Part shown: positions 47,701 through 56,643 of the stretch, in pieces
Layout of the letters: each line of letters starts with the position of its first letter
How positions within the stretch are numbered: position 1 is the stretch's first letter
NCBI GenBank assembly: GCA_003116975.1
Contig: BGKB01000007.1
Span: forward strand, 372,001-436,000
Origin: Aurantiochytrium sp. KH105
Taxonomy: Eukaryota; Sar; Bigyra; Thraustochytrida; Thraustochytriidae
DNA: 64,000 nucleotides
Direction of reading: 5' to 3'
Translations under genes and position numbers: made by a program
The notes under the pieces: model-generated
Told to the model about the DNA's origin: nothing
Database searches by the model: none
The model's input: the letters and a program-made list of their open reading frames with translations, nothing else

Positions 47701-50364
47701 GCTTCATCTCGCCCTGCGCCGCACTGTTCTCCACAATGCGCGCCAGCAAAAAGTCAACCACCGTTGGCGCGTGGTGGTCGCAGAGGGCGCGCCACAGGGG
47801 GAGCGTCAGGTCGAGGGCATTTCGCTGCTCGTCGCGAACGAGCGTTCGTACGCACTCCCATAACTCTTCCAGATTGAAGTGCGTCTTTTGCGCTCGTCGA
47901 ATATCCTTTTGCACGCTCTGACGCATTTGCAGTTCCATTGTCCCGTGAGCCATGCGCTTCGAGCCGGATGCACTCTCGGCTGCGACGCCTGCGAGCTCGG
48001 TGGCCTCTGGGCCACGCTGCAAGCCGCGTGCGCTGTTGCTACGCGACTTTCGGTTTCGCACAAACTGTCGCGGGGAGTCAACGCTGACGCTCTCGCCGGA
48101 AAGTCCTCCCGCATGGGCGACGGCTCGAGTTGACGCACTCTGTGCGAAGGCCAGACATGCCTGCACAGTGCGTGGGCCCAGGCCGGCGCTCTCGAGCACC
48201 GGGAGGCGCTTGCAGAGAATGCTGAGCACACTGGGTCCGAGTCCAGGGCAACGATCGGCGAGGATGATGGACGCTTGCGTTGCTGTTTGCTCGATCGTGC
48301 GCGAGTCGCTGGCCCACGTTTGCTGGCCGAGCAGACTGGCGCTGTGAAGCTCAAAAGGCGTCGAGCTTCCGTCCAAGTTGCCGGTCGAAAGGGCTGCCCA
48401 CGAATCTGACCGCTCCACCACATCGAGCAAGCCAAATGCCCGCGCACGCACTTCGGCCGATGCATGACTTGCAGCCTGCACGAGCGCAAGCAAAGCAACT
48501 AAAGCCATCGCGCTTGGTTCCAGGGGACGGACCATATTGCGCTCAGGCCCTCGAAAGAGCCATACATCCACCGCATCTGCAAAGGAGGCAAAAATGGCGT
48601 CTGCTCGGCTCTGCGATCTTGGCAGATTCTGCAATTCCACAAACCAGCGCTCGACAAAGGGGCGGAACGTCCCTCCGCCTGCGGCCTCCACGTCTCCGAC
48701 GTGCCAGTGAGCCACCAAATAGTTTCGCAAAAGCGGGGAAGCGTCGCTGCAAGCGCGTGGACGATCGCCATCGTAGTAGAACCAGGACCACAGCATCTCG
48801 TCGGGTCGCGGTGCGACAGTGCCGAGAGACGTGGGCCCGAGATGAAGCATCTGCAGGCCAACGTCCGTCGCGAGCTCGCGAAGAGCCTTAAAGTTGTTCT
48901 CCGAGAGGACCTGGCGATCCGCTTGGACAATCGACCGCGCCCCTGATCCCGGAGTCTGGCTTTGGAACGAGGCGTGGGATCCGCCGTTCTCGTGCCCCTG
49001 CGCCCGTGGTGACGCCTTGCGCTGGATTGAAAACAGCTTGACATCGTCAAAACCGACAATCGATTGCATGAGCGTCCAAACCCGCCTTCGTTCCGCCCGA
49101 AGCCAGATTTGGTCCGCGCGTTGCATGAGCATAGGAACCTCCATTTCCCTGCGCAAGATCGAACGCAAGGTGCGCGCAGCTTGCAAAGCAAGTTTGGTGT
49201 ATTCCAAGGTTACAGTCCATCCCGAGTTCCGGAGTCTCTCAGCCTGAGCGATGGCAGACATAAACTCAAAAATTTTCCGCAGCGTAAGCTCCCACCCTGG
49301 AAAGCCACTTGTGGTCTTTTGTTGCTGCGGTTGCTGCGCCACGCTTTCCAGCAGAATGCGCAAAGCAGCACAACAAATCTGCTCTACAGATGCAACATCT
49401 GCCTCTGCAAAAGAGGCAAGCTGCGAGATGGCATGGTCGCTCCCGCGGTGCCGCCTGAACTTGCCAAACTTGGACCGCTCCTCGCTGGGTTGGCTACGTG
49501 ATGGTGAACTTGCCGCTGTGAGGCGGGTCTGTCGCCAGGACAGGCAAAGCGCAACAACGCGCGAGACGCAGCGTGGGTGCATGCTTTTGCCTGCGAGGTC
49601 CAGCACGATGCGTCGAAGAGCAGACTGCTCGGGAGACACAGGACGAATGCGCGCCGCCGCGTCCCACAAGTCGTACAAGAGTGTTTCCACCTCGCCCTCC
49701 ATTTCCCCGGGCCACGCTGCCGCTTCAGGTTCGAGAACAAGCGGAGAACGAGGCAAGGACTGGCTCGATCCAGCGCTGCCGAGCACGAAAGTTACTGCTG
49801 ATTTGCGCAGGACCGTCTCAAAGTACGAAATTTGCTCCGCTTCCACCTGAAAGCCTGGAAGTCTCGAAAGCCAGTCAAGGAGAACCTGCGACGCGCTGTG
49901 TAAGAGTCCCCGTAGCTCGACAAGGCGAACAAGCTCACGCACGACTTTGACGAGCTCGTCGGCCCACTGATCTGAACGACCGTTGCCCGTTTTAGGATCG
50001 GTGTAGCTAGTGACGACGCCAGTTCCCTTGTACCACATAAAGAGCTCATCGCGGCTCACAAGTGGCGCATCGCGTGCCTTGATGTAGCTGAAGGCGCCCT
50101 CAAAAGAGCAGGTGCTACCTTTGATCAGCGTATCGGGCCGCGCGCTAGGAGTTCGTACCAGGGGAGGACGAGCCAGAGCTCCTGCGCTGGCGGATGTCAC
50201 CGTGTGCGCGATATTTGACGCTGGCGCTGGCGGTGGCGCGGGAAGGGTAAAGCTCTCCCTTGTGTCCAAACTCGGTTTGGGTGGCGACATGGAAAAGGTC
50301 TTGGAAAGCGCGTCCAGCGACAAGGGGCTGCCACGAATACTTCCGTCTGCCGTAGAACTCCGCT
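44750..50364 (-). CDS. Furry-like giant scaffold with RGS-like C-terminus: 3' part, up to the assembly gap
   Basis: This is the C-terminal part of a giant gene whose 5' part lies at 50426-54901. The two overlap by a duplicated 1.16 kb block. The open frame has no real start here; the first Met (50378-50380) lies across the N. The bulk is alpha-helical HEAT/Arm-like sequence with Ser-rich disordered linkers and a Gly run near the end. The last 118 residues or so (44750-45115) have the RGS-domain pattern: a leading FLEELLANE, a helix with WLEFALAVIDFKR, an NQFLVLDG segment, and a closing lFDEGLKLALDYLDKNFLGRYLRS. RGS domains accelerate GTP hydrolysis on G-alpha subunits. Furry-type assignment rests on the N-terminal part and is moderate. 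The RGS-like call is mine by pattern. Confidence 0.6.
49206..50364. repeat. Direct repeat copy 1 (left of the gap), probable unmerged haplotype
   Basis: This 1159-base block is repeated at 50366-51525, separated only by one N. By hand comparison the first 715 bases are identical apart from a 1-base A-run difference (five A versus six). The last 445 or so carry 17 substitutions (about 4%), eight of them changing the protein. Both copies keep the coding frame through the divergent part. Confidence 0.9.
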
Positions 50365-50365
50365 N
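50365..50365. other. Assembly gap (single N)
   Basis: The only ambiguous base in the window. It sits exactly at the junction of the two repeat copies, as expected when two contig ends with an unrecognised overlap are joined. Confidence 0.97.
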
Positions 50366-51525
50366 AAGGTTACAGTCCATCCCGAGTTCCGGAGTCTCTC
50401 AGCCTGAGCGATGGCAGACATAAACTCAAAAAATTTTCCGCAGCGTAAGCTCCCACCCTGGAAAGCCACTTGTGGTCTTTTGTTGCTGCGGTTGCTGCGC
50501 CACGCTTTCCAGCAGAATGCGCAAAGCAGCACAACAAATCTGCTCTACAGATGCAACATCTGCCTCTGCAAAAGAGGCAAGCTGCGAGATGGCATGGTCG
50601 CTCCCGCGGTGCCGCCTGAACTTGCCAAACTTGGACCGCTCCTCGCTGGGTTGGCTACGTGATGGTGAACTTGCCGCTGTGAGGCGGGTCTGTCGCCAGG
50701 ACAGGCAAAGCGCAACAACGCGCGAGACGCAGCGTGGGTGCATGCTTTTGCCTGCGAGGTCCAGCACGATGCGTCGAAGAGCAGACTGCTCGGGAGACAC
50801 AGGACGAATGCGCGCCGCCGCGTCCCACAAGTCGTACAAGAGTGTTTCCACCTCGCCCTCCATTTCCCCGGGCCACGCTGCCGCTTCAGGTTCGAGAACA
50901 AGCGGAGAACGAGGCAAGGACTGGCTCGATCCAGCGCTGCCGAGCACGAAAGTTACTGCTGATTTGCGCAGGACCGTCTCAAAGTACGAAATTTGCTCCG
51001 CTTCCACCTGAAAGCCTGGAAGTCTCGAAAGCCAGTCAAGGAGAACCTGCGACGCGCTGTGTAAGAGTCCCCGTAGCTCGACAAAGCGAACAAGCTCACG
51101 CGCGACTTTGACGAGCTCGTCGGCCCACTGATCTGAACGACCGTTGGCCGTTTTGGGATCGGTGTCGCTGGTGACGACACCAGTTCCCTTGTACCACATA
51201 AAGAGCTCATCGCGGCTCACAAGTGGCGCATCGCGTGCCTTGATGTAGCTGAAGGCGCCCTCAAAAGAGCAGGTGCTACCTTTGATCAGCGTATCGGGCC
51301 GCGCGCTAGGAGTTCGTACCAGGGGAGGACGAGCCAGAGCTCCTGTGCTGGCGGATGTCACCGTGTGTGCGATATTTGACGCTGGTGCTGGTGGTGGCGC
51401 GGGAAGTGTAAAGCTCTCTCTTGTGTCCAAACTCGGTTTGGTTGGCGACATGGCAAAGGTCTTGGAAAGCGCGTCCAGCGACAAGGGGCTGCCACGCATG
51501 CTTCCGTCTGCCGTAGAACTCCGCT
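50366..51525. repeat. Direct repeat copy 2 (right of the gap), probable unmerged haplotype
   Basis: Counterpart of the block at 49206-50364. It contains one extra A in the run at about 50428-50433, which puts a TGA (minus strand, 50426-50428) in frame and ends the 5' part of the Furry-like gene prematurely. The extra base sits close to the contig end, where consensus errors are common. Confidence 0.9.
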
Positions 51526-54500
51526 CGTGCTGGCGTTGGCGCGTGGATCCCGTAAGAGGAGGCGGAGGACTTGCCGGAGGGTGCGGTTCGAATCGCTTGA
51601 CTGGCTGCACATCGTCTGCCGTTCGGCGACGGGAAATATCCGCTTCACTCGACACCGCGCCACAGCAGCAGGAAGTCTTTGCAGCACACTGATAGCCGAA
51701 AGGCGGATGCGCTCGTAAAACGCCAGTGATGCGCATACACGCAGGACCAAAGTGTGGCCAAAGATGCTGCATTGCATCGATGATTTCCTGAACATGCATC
51801 CGCACGCTTGCGCAGGGAAAAACAAGGAGAGCGATAGATAGCGTGAGAAGAGGTTCTCCACCAGCATCGTCCGGGTCCGGAAGCGCAGTCTCCTGCCCAT
51901 CGGCGCTTTGCGCCTTGGACTGTCGCAAGCGCAGGTGCGACCAGAGTCGCAGCAAAAGAGCCATCTGTCGCACGTAGGTTAGAATGGCGCGCGTGCACTT
52001 GCCGAACCGCGACACGGCGTTTGAGGTCTCGCGAACAAGTTTGAGGAGCACGCGGATGCGAATCGTATCATTCAATGCGCTGCCAATGATGCGCTGCAAA
52101 GCATGAGACACGGCTGTTGCAATGAACCAGTCCGCGTGGAGCAGCAGTGTCACGTCTGGCAGCGGAGCTTCCGCTGGATTCTGACCCTCTGCGACGGGAG
52201 AACAGGACAGAAGAGGAAGTGCGTAGAGAAACTCGCGGAAAACATCGAGAGCCGGATTAACGCGCTTTTTGAAGAGTGCCGCGCGAGTACGCAGCGTTTG
52301 CGCAATCTGTAGCTCAGCGCCGTACTTGTCCGAGAGGTTCCGCGCGCGGAAAGCGATCTCCCTCCCGCCTTCAAATAGGTCATTGTGCATCTGAAGCTGC
52401 TGCAATTCGAGAACAAGGCCGTTCGTCGTAAAGCTAAAAGCGTCGAGAACATGACCACGTCCAGCATCGGCCCACGCAAACGGGTAGCCACGGGTGTCAC
52501 CAACAGGGTCTCTTAGGCCCCGCGGCCCCGCGCCGCCAACGCCTGTGGTCCCATCCCACAACAGAGTGGGCACGAGCGAATGCTCTGCTTGGCCCATGAC
52601 TCCAACGCCAAGTGCGGCCTGCAAAGAGCCAAACATTTGAGCGAATTTGCGCACCGTGAGTTTGTGAACATCCTTGAGTGAGGCGCGGTGTGCTTCGAAC
52701 TGCCCGTGGTGCAGACAAAAGGCGGTCTCCCGGAAAACACTCGTACTCGGGCCCAGCACATCCCAGAGTGTCCGGATCCCAACAATGGCGCGGTTCGCTG
52801 CGACATGAGGACATTTGTTCAGATCGTCGGGAAGTTGCGTCACAAACGGCACCGCCTTGTCTAGAAGAATGGTGACATCGTGCGCTGCGAGCTGCAAAAG
52901 GATGTGCTTGCAGACAGCCAAGTTTTTGGGAAGCAATGGGAATCCGTGCTGATGTGCAGAAGACAGAGACGGAGCGGTGCCAAAGGAGGCGCCCGAGACA
53001 TGCGAAGCGCCCGAGCCGATGGAACTGAGGCTCAAGTGACTGCCAGTGGAAACTAGCGAGCCGATCGAGGTGGCCGCAACATCGCGTGAGGAGATCGAAA
53101 ATCGGGCAGTCCCCAACGAGACACCCGCCAGCGACGGGGGTTCCGGCGAAGAAGGCGATGTCGAATTAGGAGCAGCGGCAGCAGCAAATGTAGATCCAGA
53201 TCCAGCAAAAGCGAGTGCGGCTGCCGGAGGTGGCATATTGGACGATGAGGTTAGTACTCCGTACGACGAGGAACCACCAAGACTAGCAAAAGCTTTCGAC
53301 TTTGATCGTTCAAACACCTCGGTGTAAATCGACTCAAGCGCGCGACGATTCAGCGCAGAAATGCGAGACAAGGGGCCGAGCCCTTCGCGGAAGCGGGTCT
53401 CGAGCGGATTGTACATTTCAAAAGCGTCCCAAGCGACTGGGGGTCTCGCAAAACGTTGGCTTCGCAGAGACCGCAGAATAATCTCCAAAGAGTGTGTCAC
53501 CTTGCGCGGCTCCGAAAGGTGCCGAAGCACACGGCGCGAGAAGAAGGATGCGTAATTAGCCTCGTGAAAGGCAAGAGGTGCGCGAGCAAGAATAGTGAGC
53601 ATGACACTGAGCGCCGCGGCCTTGAGCTCTTCGGTCTTGGCGAGCTGCTCGACAGTCTTGAAGAGCTGTTTTGTTACAACGTCGTTGAACGCTGCGGTCC
53701 AGGCAGGGTCACGATCTGCAAGGCGCTGAAAATCGAGGTTCTCCAGCATGGGCTCCAGTGTGAGCAGCATGATAAGACGTGAAGCTTTGTCCTGCTTAGG
53801 CTGACCAAGTTGCTCCGCGAGCATGGCCAGGATTTCGCGTGCCACGCCGGCGTTTGAGAGAGATAGATCAATGAATAGCCAGGCGCAAAATGGAGGGCGC
53901 AAATTGAACAAATGTGTGATGAGCGCAGGCTTTTTCCTCACGGCAAAACCGAGCACGCTCGCCCACATCGTTTGCGTCTGTGCGATAACACGGTGGAGAA
54001 CATCGCGAGGCAATTGCCCCCTGCCGCTGCCGCCGCCGCCGCTGCTGCTATTATCAGTCGAGCCATTAGCAGAAGAGGATCTCCTCGTTCTGCTAATTAT
54101 GTGCTTGAGAGAGAGATCTTCCAGCATGCTCCAATCACGCTCGACATCCTCGCTCGCATAGCGCAGCATATGACTCAAGAGATCACCGGCACAGCGAGAC
54201 CAAAGCAGCTCCACAAGATGAAGGCCTGCGACCTTGACGCCCGGAAGTTTCGTTTGAAGCGAGAATGGAGGCTGGGCCCAGTCGAGAACAGTAACGAAGA
54301 CTTTTTCAAAAAGCGGAGGTGGTAGCGCCAACCAGGCGCGCAAGCTTCCCACGAAAAAAGCGCACCGGCGAGGATAGTCTTCCCAGAGCGTTTGTAACAA
54401 AAAGGAGTCACTCGCGCTCGACCCACCGTCGTTCATGTTACCGCTGCTATCGTCAACCGCGCTCGCGCGGTCCAGCTGCGCGAGCTTGCGGTCGATGCCC

Positions 54501-54901
54501 GCGGCAAATTTTGACAAGAAGTCCGCAAAGAAAAACCATCCATCCACTTGGGCGTTGGGGCGGCCAGCGTCAGAGGCTGTCACGTCTGAAGACACTGGTG
54601 AGGCAGGTTTCTTGTCACCGCTCGGGGTCTCTGCCCTTTCGCTCTGATTGTTGTTTTTGCTGCCAGTGGCATCGACAGTCCCCTTCTCTTTCTTGTCTTT
54701 GTCCGCGTCACTGCTTGGACTGTTTTCATTGCTGCTGTTGGTGCTACTGCTGCTGGCCCCGTTCCGCTCGGTGATGAGGTGGTTTTCCTTGTGCTCGAGC
54801 GTCATGGTGTCAATTCCAAGCTGGCGACGCGGCTTGGGCGCAATCTGTGTGGTCCCCACTCCAAGCGGCAGCTTGCCAGCGGCCTCACGAGATCGAGACA
54901 T
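50426..54901 (-). CDS. Furry-like giant scaffold: 5' part
   Basis: N-terminal part of the same gene, from ATG 54901 to a TGA created by an extra A at about 50430. Collapsing the duplicated block gives one frame of about 2996 codons (50438-54901 continued by 44750-49276), similar to animal Furry (about 3000). Furry/Mor2/Tao3 proteins are helical-repeat scaffolds for NDR/LATS kinases in cell morphogenesis. Resemblance: an early FADFLSKFAAGIDRKL helix followed by a SLRAWL element, as in the Mor2-type N domain, and a mid-region with LAAALSVMLTILA-like helices and a run of short repeats. The first 110 residues and many loops are Ser/Asn/Pro-rich. Confidence in 'large helical scaffold' is high; 'Furry' is moderate. 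The open frame above 54901 lacks an ATG. Confidence 0.55.
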   Translation of the reverse strand: MSRSREAAGKLPLGVGTTQIAPKPRRQLGIDTMTLEHKENHLITERNGASSSSTNSSNENSPSSDADKDKKEKGTVDATGSKNNNQSERAETPSGDKKPASPVSSDVTASDAGRPNAQVDGWFFFADFLSKFAAGIDRKLAQLDRASAVDDSSGNMNDGGSSASDSFLLQTLWEDYPRRCAFFVGSLRAWLALPPPLFEKVFVTVLDWAQPPFSLQTKLPGVKVAGLHLVELLWSRCAGDLLSHMLRYASEDVERDWSMLEDLSLKHIISRTRRSSSANGSTDNSSSGGGGSGRGQLPRDVLHRVIAQTQTMWASVLGFAVRKKPALITHLFNLRPPFCAWLFIDLSLSNAGVAREILAMLAEQLGQPKQDKASRLIMLLTLEPMLENLDFQRLADRDPAWTAAFNDVVTKQLFKTVEQLAKTEELKAAALSVMLTILARAPLAFHEANYASFFSRRVLRHLSEPRKVTHSLEIILRSLRSQRFARPPVAWDAFEMYNPLETRFREGLGPLSRISALNRRALESIYTEVFERSKSKAFASLGGSSSYGVLTSSSNMPPPAAALAFAGSGSTFAAAAAPNSTSPSSPEPPSLAGVSLGTARFSISSRDVAATSIGSLVSTGSHLSLSSIGSGASHVSGASFGTAPSLSSAHQHGFPLLPKNLAVCKHILLQLAAHDVTILLDKAVPFVTQLPDDLNKCPHVAANRAIVGIRTLWDVLGPSTSVFRETAFCLHHGQFEAHRASLKDVHKLTVRKFAQMFGSLQAALGVGVMGQAEHSLVPTLLWDGTTGVGGAGPRGLRDPVGDTRGYPFAWADAGRGHVLDAFSFTTNGLVLELQQLQMHNDLFEGGREIAFRARNLSDKYGAELQIAQTLRTRAALFKKRVNPALDVFREFLYALPLLSCSPVAEGQNPAEAPLPDVTLLLHADWFIATAVSHALQRIIGSALNDTIRIRVLLKLVRETSNAVSRFGKCTRAILTYVRQMALLLRLWSHLRLRQSKAQSADGQETALPDPDDAGGEPLLTLSIALLVFPCASVRMHVQEIIDAMQHLWPHFGPACMRITGVLRAHPPFGYQCAAKTSCCCGAVSSEADISRRRTADDVQPVKRFEPHPPASPPPPLTGSTRQRQHERSSTADGSMRGSPLSLDALSKTFAMSPTKPSLDTRESFTLPAPPPAPASNIAHTVTSASTGALARPPLVRTPSARPDTLIKGSTCSFEGAFSYIKARDAPLVSRDELFMWYKGTGVVTSDTDPKTANGRSDQWADELVKVARELVRFVELRGLLHSASQVLLDWLSRLPGFQVEAEQISYFETVLRKSAVTFVLGSAGSSQSLPRSPLVLEPEAAAWPGEMEGEVETLLYDLWDAAARIRPVSPEQSALRRIVLDLAGKSMHPRCVSRVVALCLSWRQTRLTAASSPSRSQPSEERSKFGKFRRHRGSDHAISQLASFAEADVASVEQICCAALRILLESVAQQPQQQKTTSGFPGWELTLRKIF

Positions 54902-56643
54902 GCGATACCAGGGTTTACAGTGTTGCGCAAAGCCGAGGCGAGCCGCGGCGAGGCTGAGGCGAAGGCAAAGAGACAAACGTTGAAAAGCAGGAGACAAATC
55001 TCAAAAACCAAAGCTCAAAAACCAGGAGCCAAGGTTGAGACAGAGTTAGTTCTCCACAACAGAATTCGAGTAGACTGCCCCACGAAGACGCGTATCTACA
55101 CGTGCGCTCCTCTTCTCAATCGCTCGACTTTTGTACTTTCCGTCCAGCCGAAAGCACGCAGTCCTCGCTCACGAGGTCGAGCAGGTCGTTTCCACCCTCT
55201 TTTCGTTCTCGTGTTGCTCGCGCCAGACCACGCGGCGCGCGAGAGGAGAGGGCCCGCGTCGGGCCGCACCCGAGAGGCTCCGGCGAGAGGGAGGAAGAGC
55301 CTCGCCTCGCAGGCCACCGGCCTGGCCGCGAGCAGGAGGCCGAGCTCGGGCTGGGCTCGGTCGCTCGGGCTCGATGGCCCCGCCCGCCCAGGCCGCGAGG
55401 TCCGGGCCCGGCGCCGGCGGGGGAGGACGGCGGGCCGCGCGAGGGGGCGGCGCGGCGCGCGCGAGGAGAGCCGGGCCCTCCGGCGAGAGGCAGACAGCCA
55501 GCCAGCCAGCCCGCGCAGCCGCGCGAGGCGCGCTCGATTCTGCCTGCGCGGGCGCCTTCGTCGAACTGGAGACGCGCCTCGGAAACAGATCAGAGCAGCG
55601 AGACTGACTGTTCGCGCGGAGAGAGGCGCGCCCGGAATTCCGGGAAGCGTCGTTCCCCGCGGTTCGATCACGCGCTCCAAGATGCTTGTAACGGCTATGC
55701 GCCTTGCGGCCTTGCGCCTTGCCGGCACCGGCGTTGTCGTGTTCTTCACTGCAAGCTAGCTCGTCATCCACCCTGTGTCCTATTCTGGCTTTTGAAGGGG
55801 CGGGGAGGGAGAGGAGAGGTGAAGGCTGAAGGGGAACGACGGAGAGTTTGCCGAGGATGGCTGGCACGATATCGATCGTTCCTTTCGCGAGGGAGAGGTG
55901 TGGCTGCCTGAAAAGTTGCAAAGCGTAGCACAATTTGAGCAGCAGCCCAAGCTGCGGCTCGAGCTGCTGCTGCCGAGGCGGCGAGTGTCTCTGATTCGAG
56001 GAGGAAGAATCGAGGGGGGGTGCTAAAATCACTTCGGCGTTAGGTAAGAAACCGCAAAAGTACAGGTGCAAAACTCCCAAAAAAAACGTGACCGTTCGGC
56101 GCCCTTGCACACCACCGGCGAGTCGAGGTAAGTAAAATGGCCGATCGGTTTGCAGCTGATGATAATGATGATGGCTATTGTACATGGCAGGAACGTGGGA
56201 TTGGGCAGCAACACTGATAGGCACTGCAAGAGCAAGAACACCCGACAGAAGTTGTTCGAGGGCCAGCGAAAACAATAGCACGGTCGCGGCTGCATCGCGC
56301 AAAGCCCAAGCGCGGCAGCGCAGCAGCGCGGCAGCGTGGCAGTGCGGGAGGGAGGTGAGGGCGCGCGCGCGCGTGAGGTCAAAATCGAACTTAGAGGTGC
56401 TTGTCAGAGGTTCTTCTCCTCTTGTTGAAAAGCCACGCAGACGCTCCTGCAAGCAAAGCAAATTAGAACCAGCGCGAGCAACAAAGCGTACGCACGTACG
56501 TGCTTGTGGTAAAGTAGTAGGCTTTGAGAGAAAGGCAAGCGGGCGGGTGCAATCTGCACGCCACGAAAGCGCGCAAGTTCTGACAAAGCCGCAGCACCAC
56601 GCGCAACGCCAAGGCTAAGAGGCTAAGAGCGAGGCCGAAGCAA
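54902..56643. other. Divergent region between the Furry-like and channel genes
   Basis: A 1.7 kb stretch with extreme GC content at about 55220-55600, including a short GCCA run (about 55495-55511), and a GC dinucleotide run at about 56361-56374. Frames up to 430 codons exist on both strands (for example 55169-56461 minus and 54779-55759 plus). They are Arg/Ala/Gly-rich, overlap each other and show no domain. I treat it as the two 5' regions. Confidence 0.4.

Noticed and set aside
50366-51525. Real tandem duplication inside the giant gene
   Set aside because: The N exactly at the junction, the frame that is restored by removing one copy, and allelic-type differences make an assembly artefact far more likely. 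Kept as a finding.
51575-51600. GGTTCGAATC resembling a tRNA T-loop
   Set aside because: No acceptor stem or anticodon arm can be built around it, and it lies inside the coding sequence of the Furry-like gene.
55096-56461. 430-codon minus-strand frame and competing plus-strand frames
   Set aside because: Extremely GC-rich, Arg/Ala-rich, mutually overlapping; no domain or signal peptide of credible length. Best seen as the 5' region of two divergent genes.
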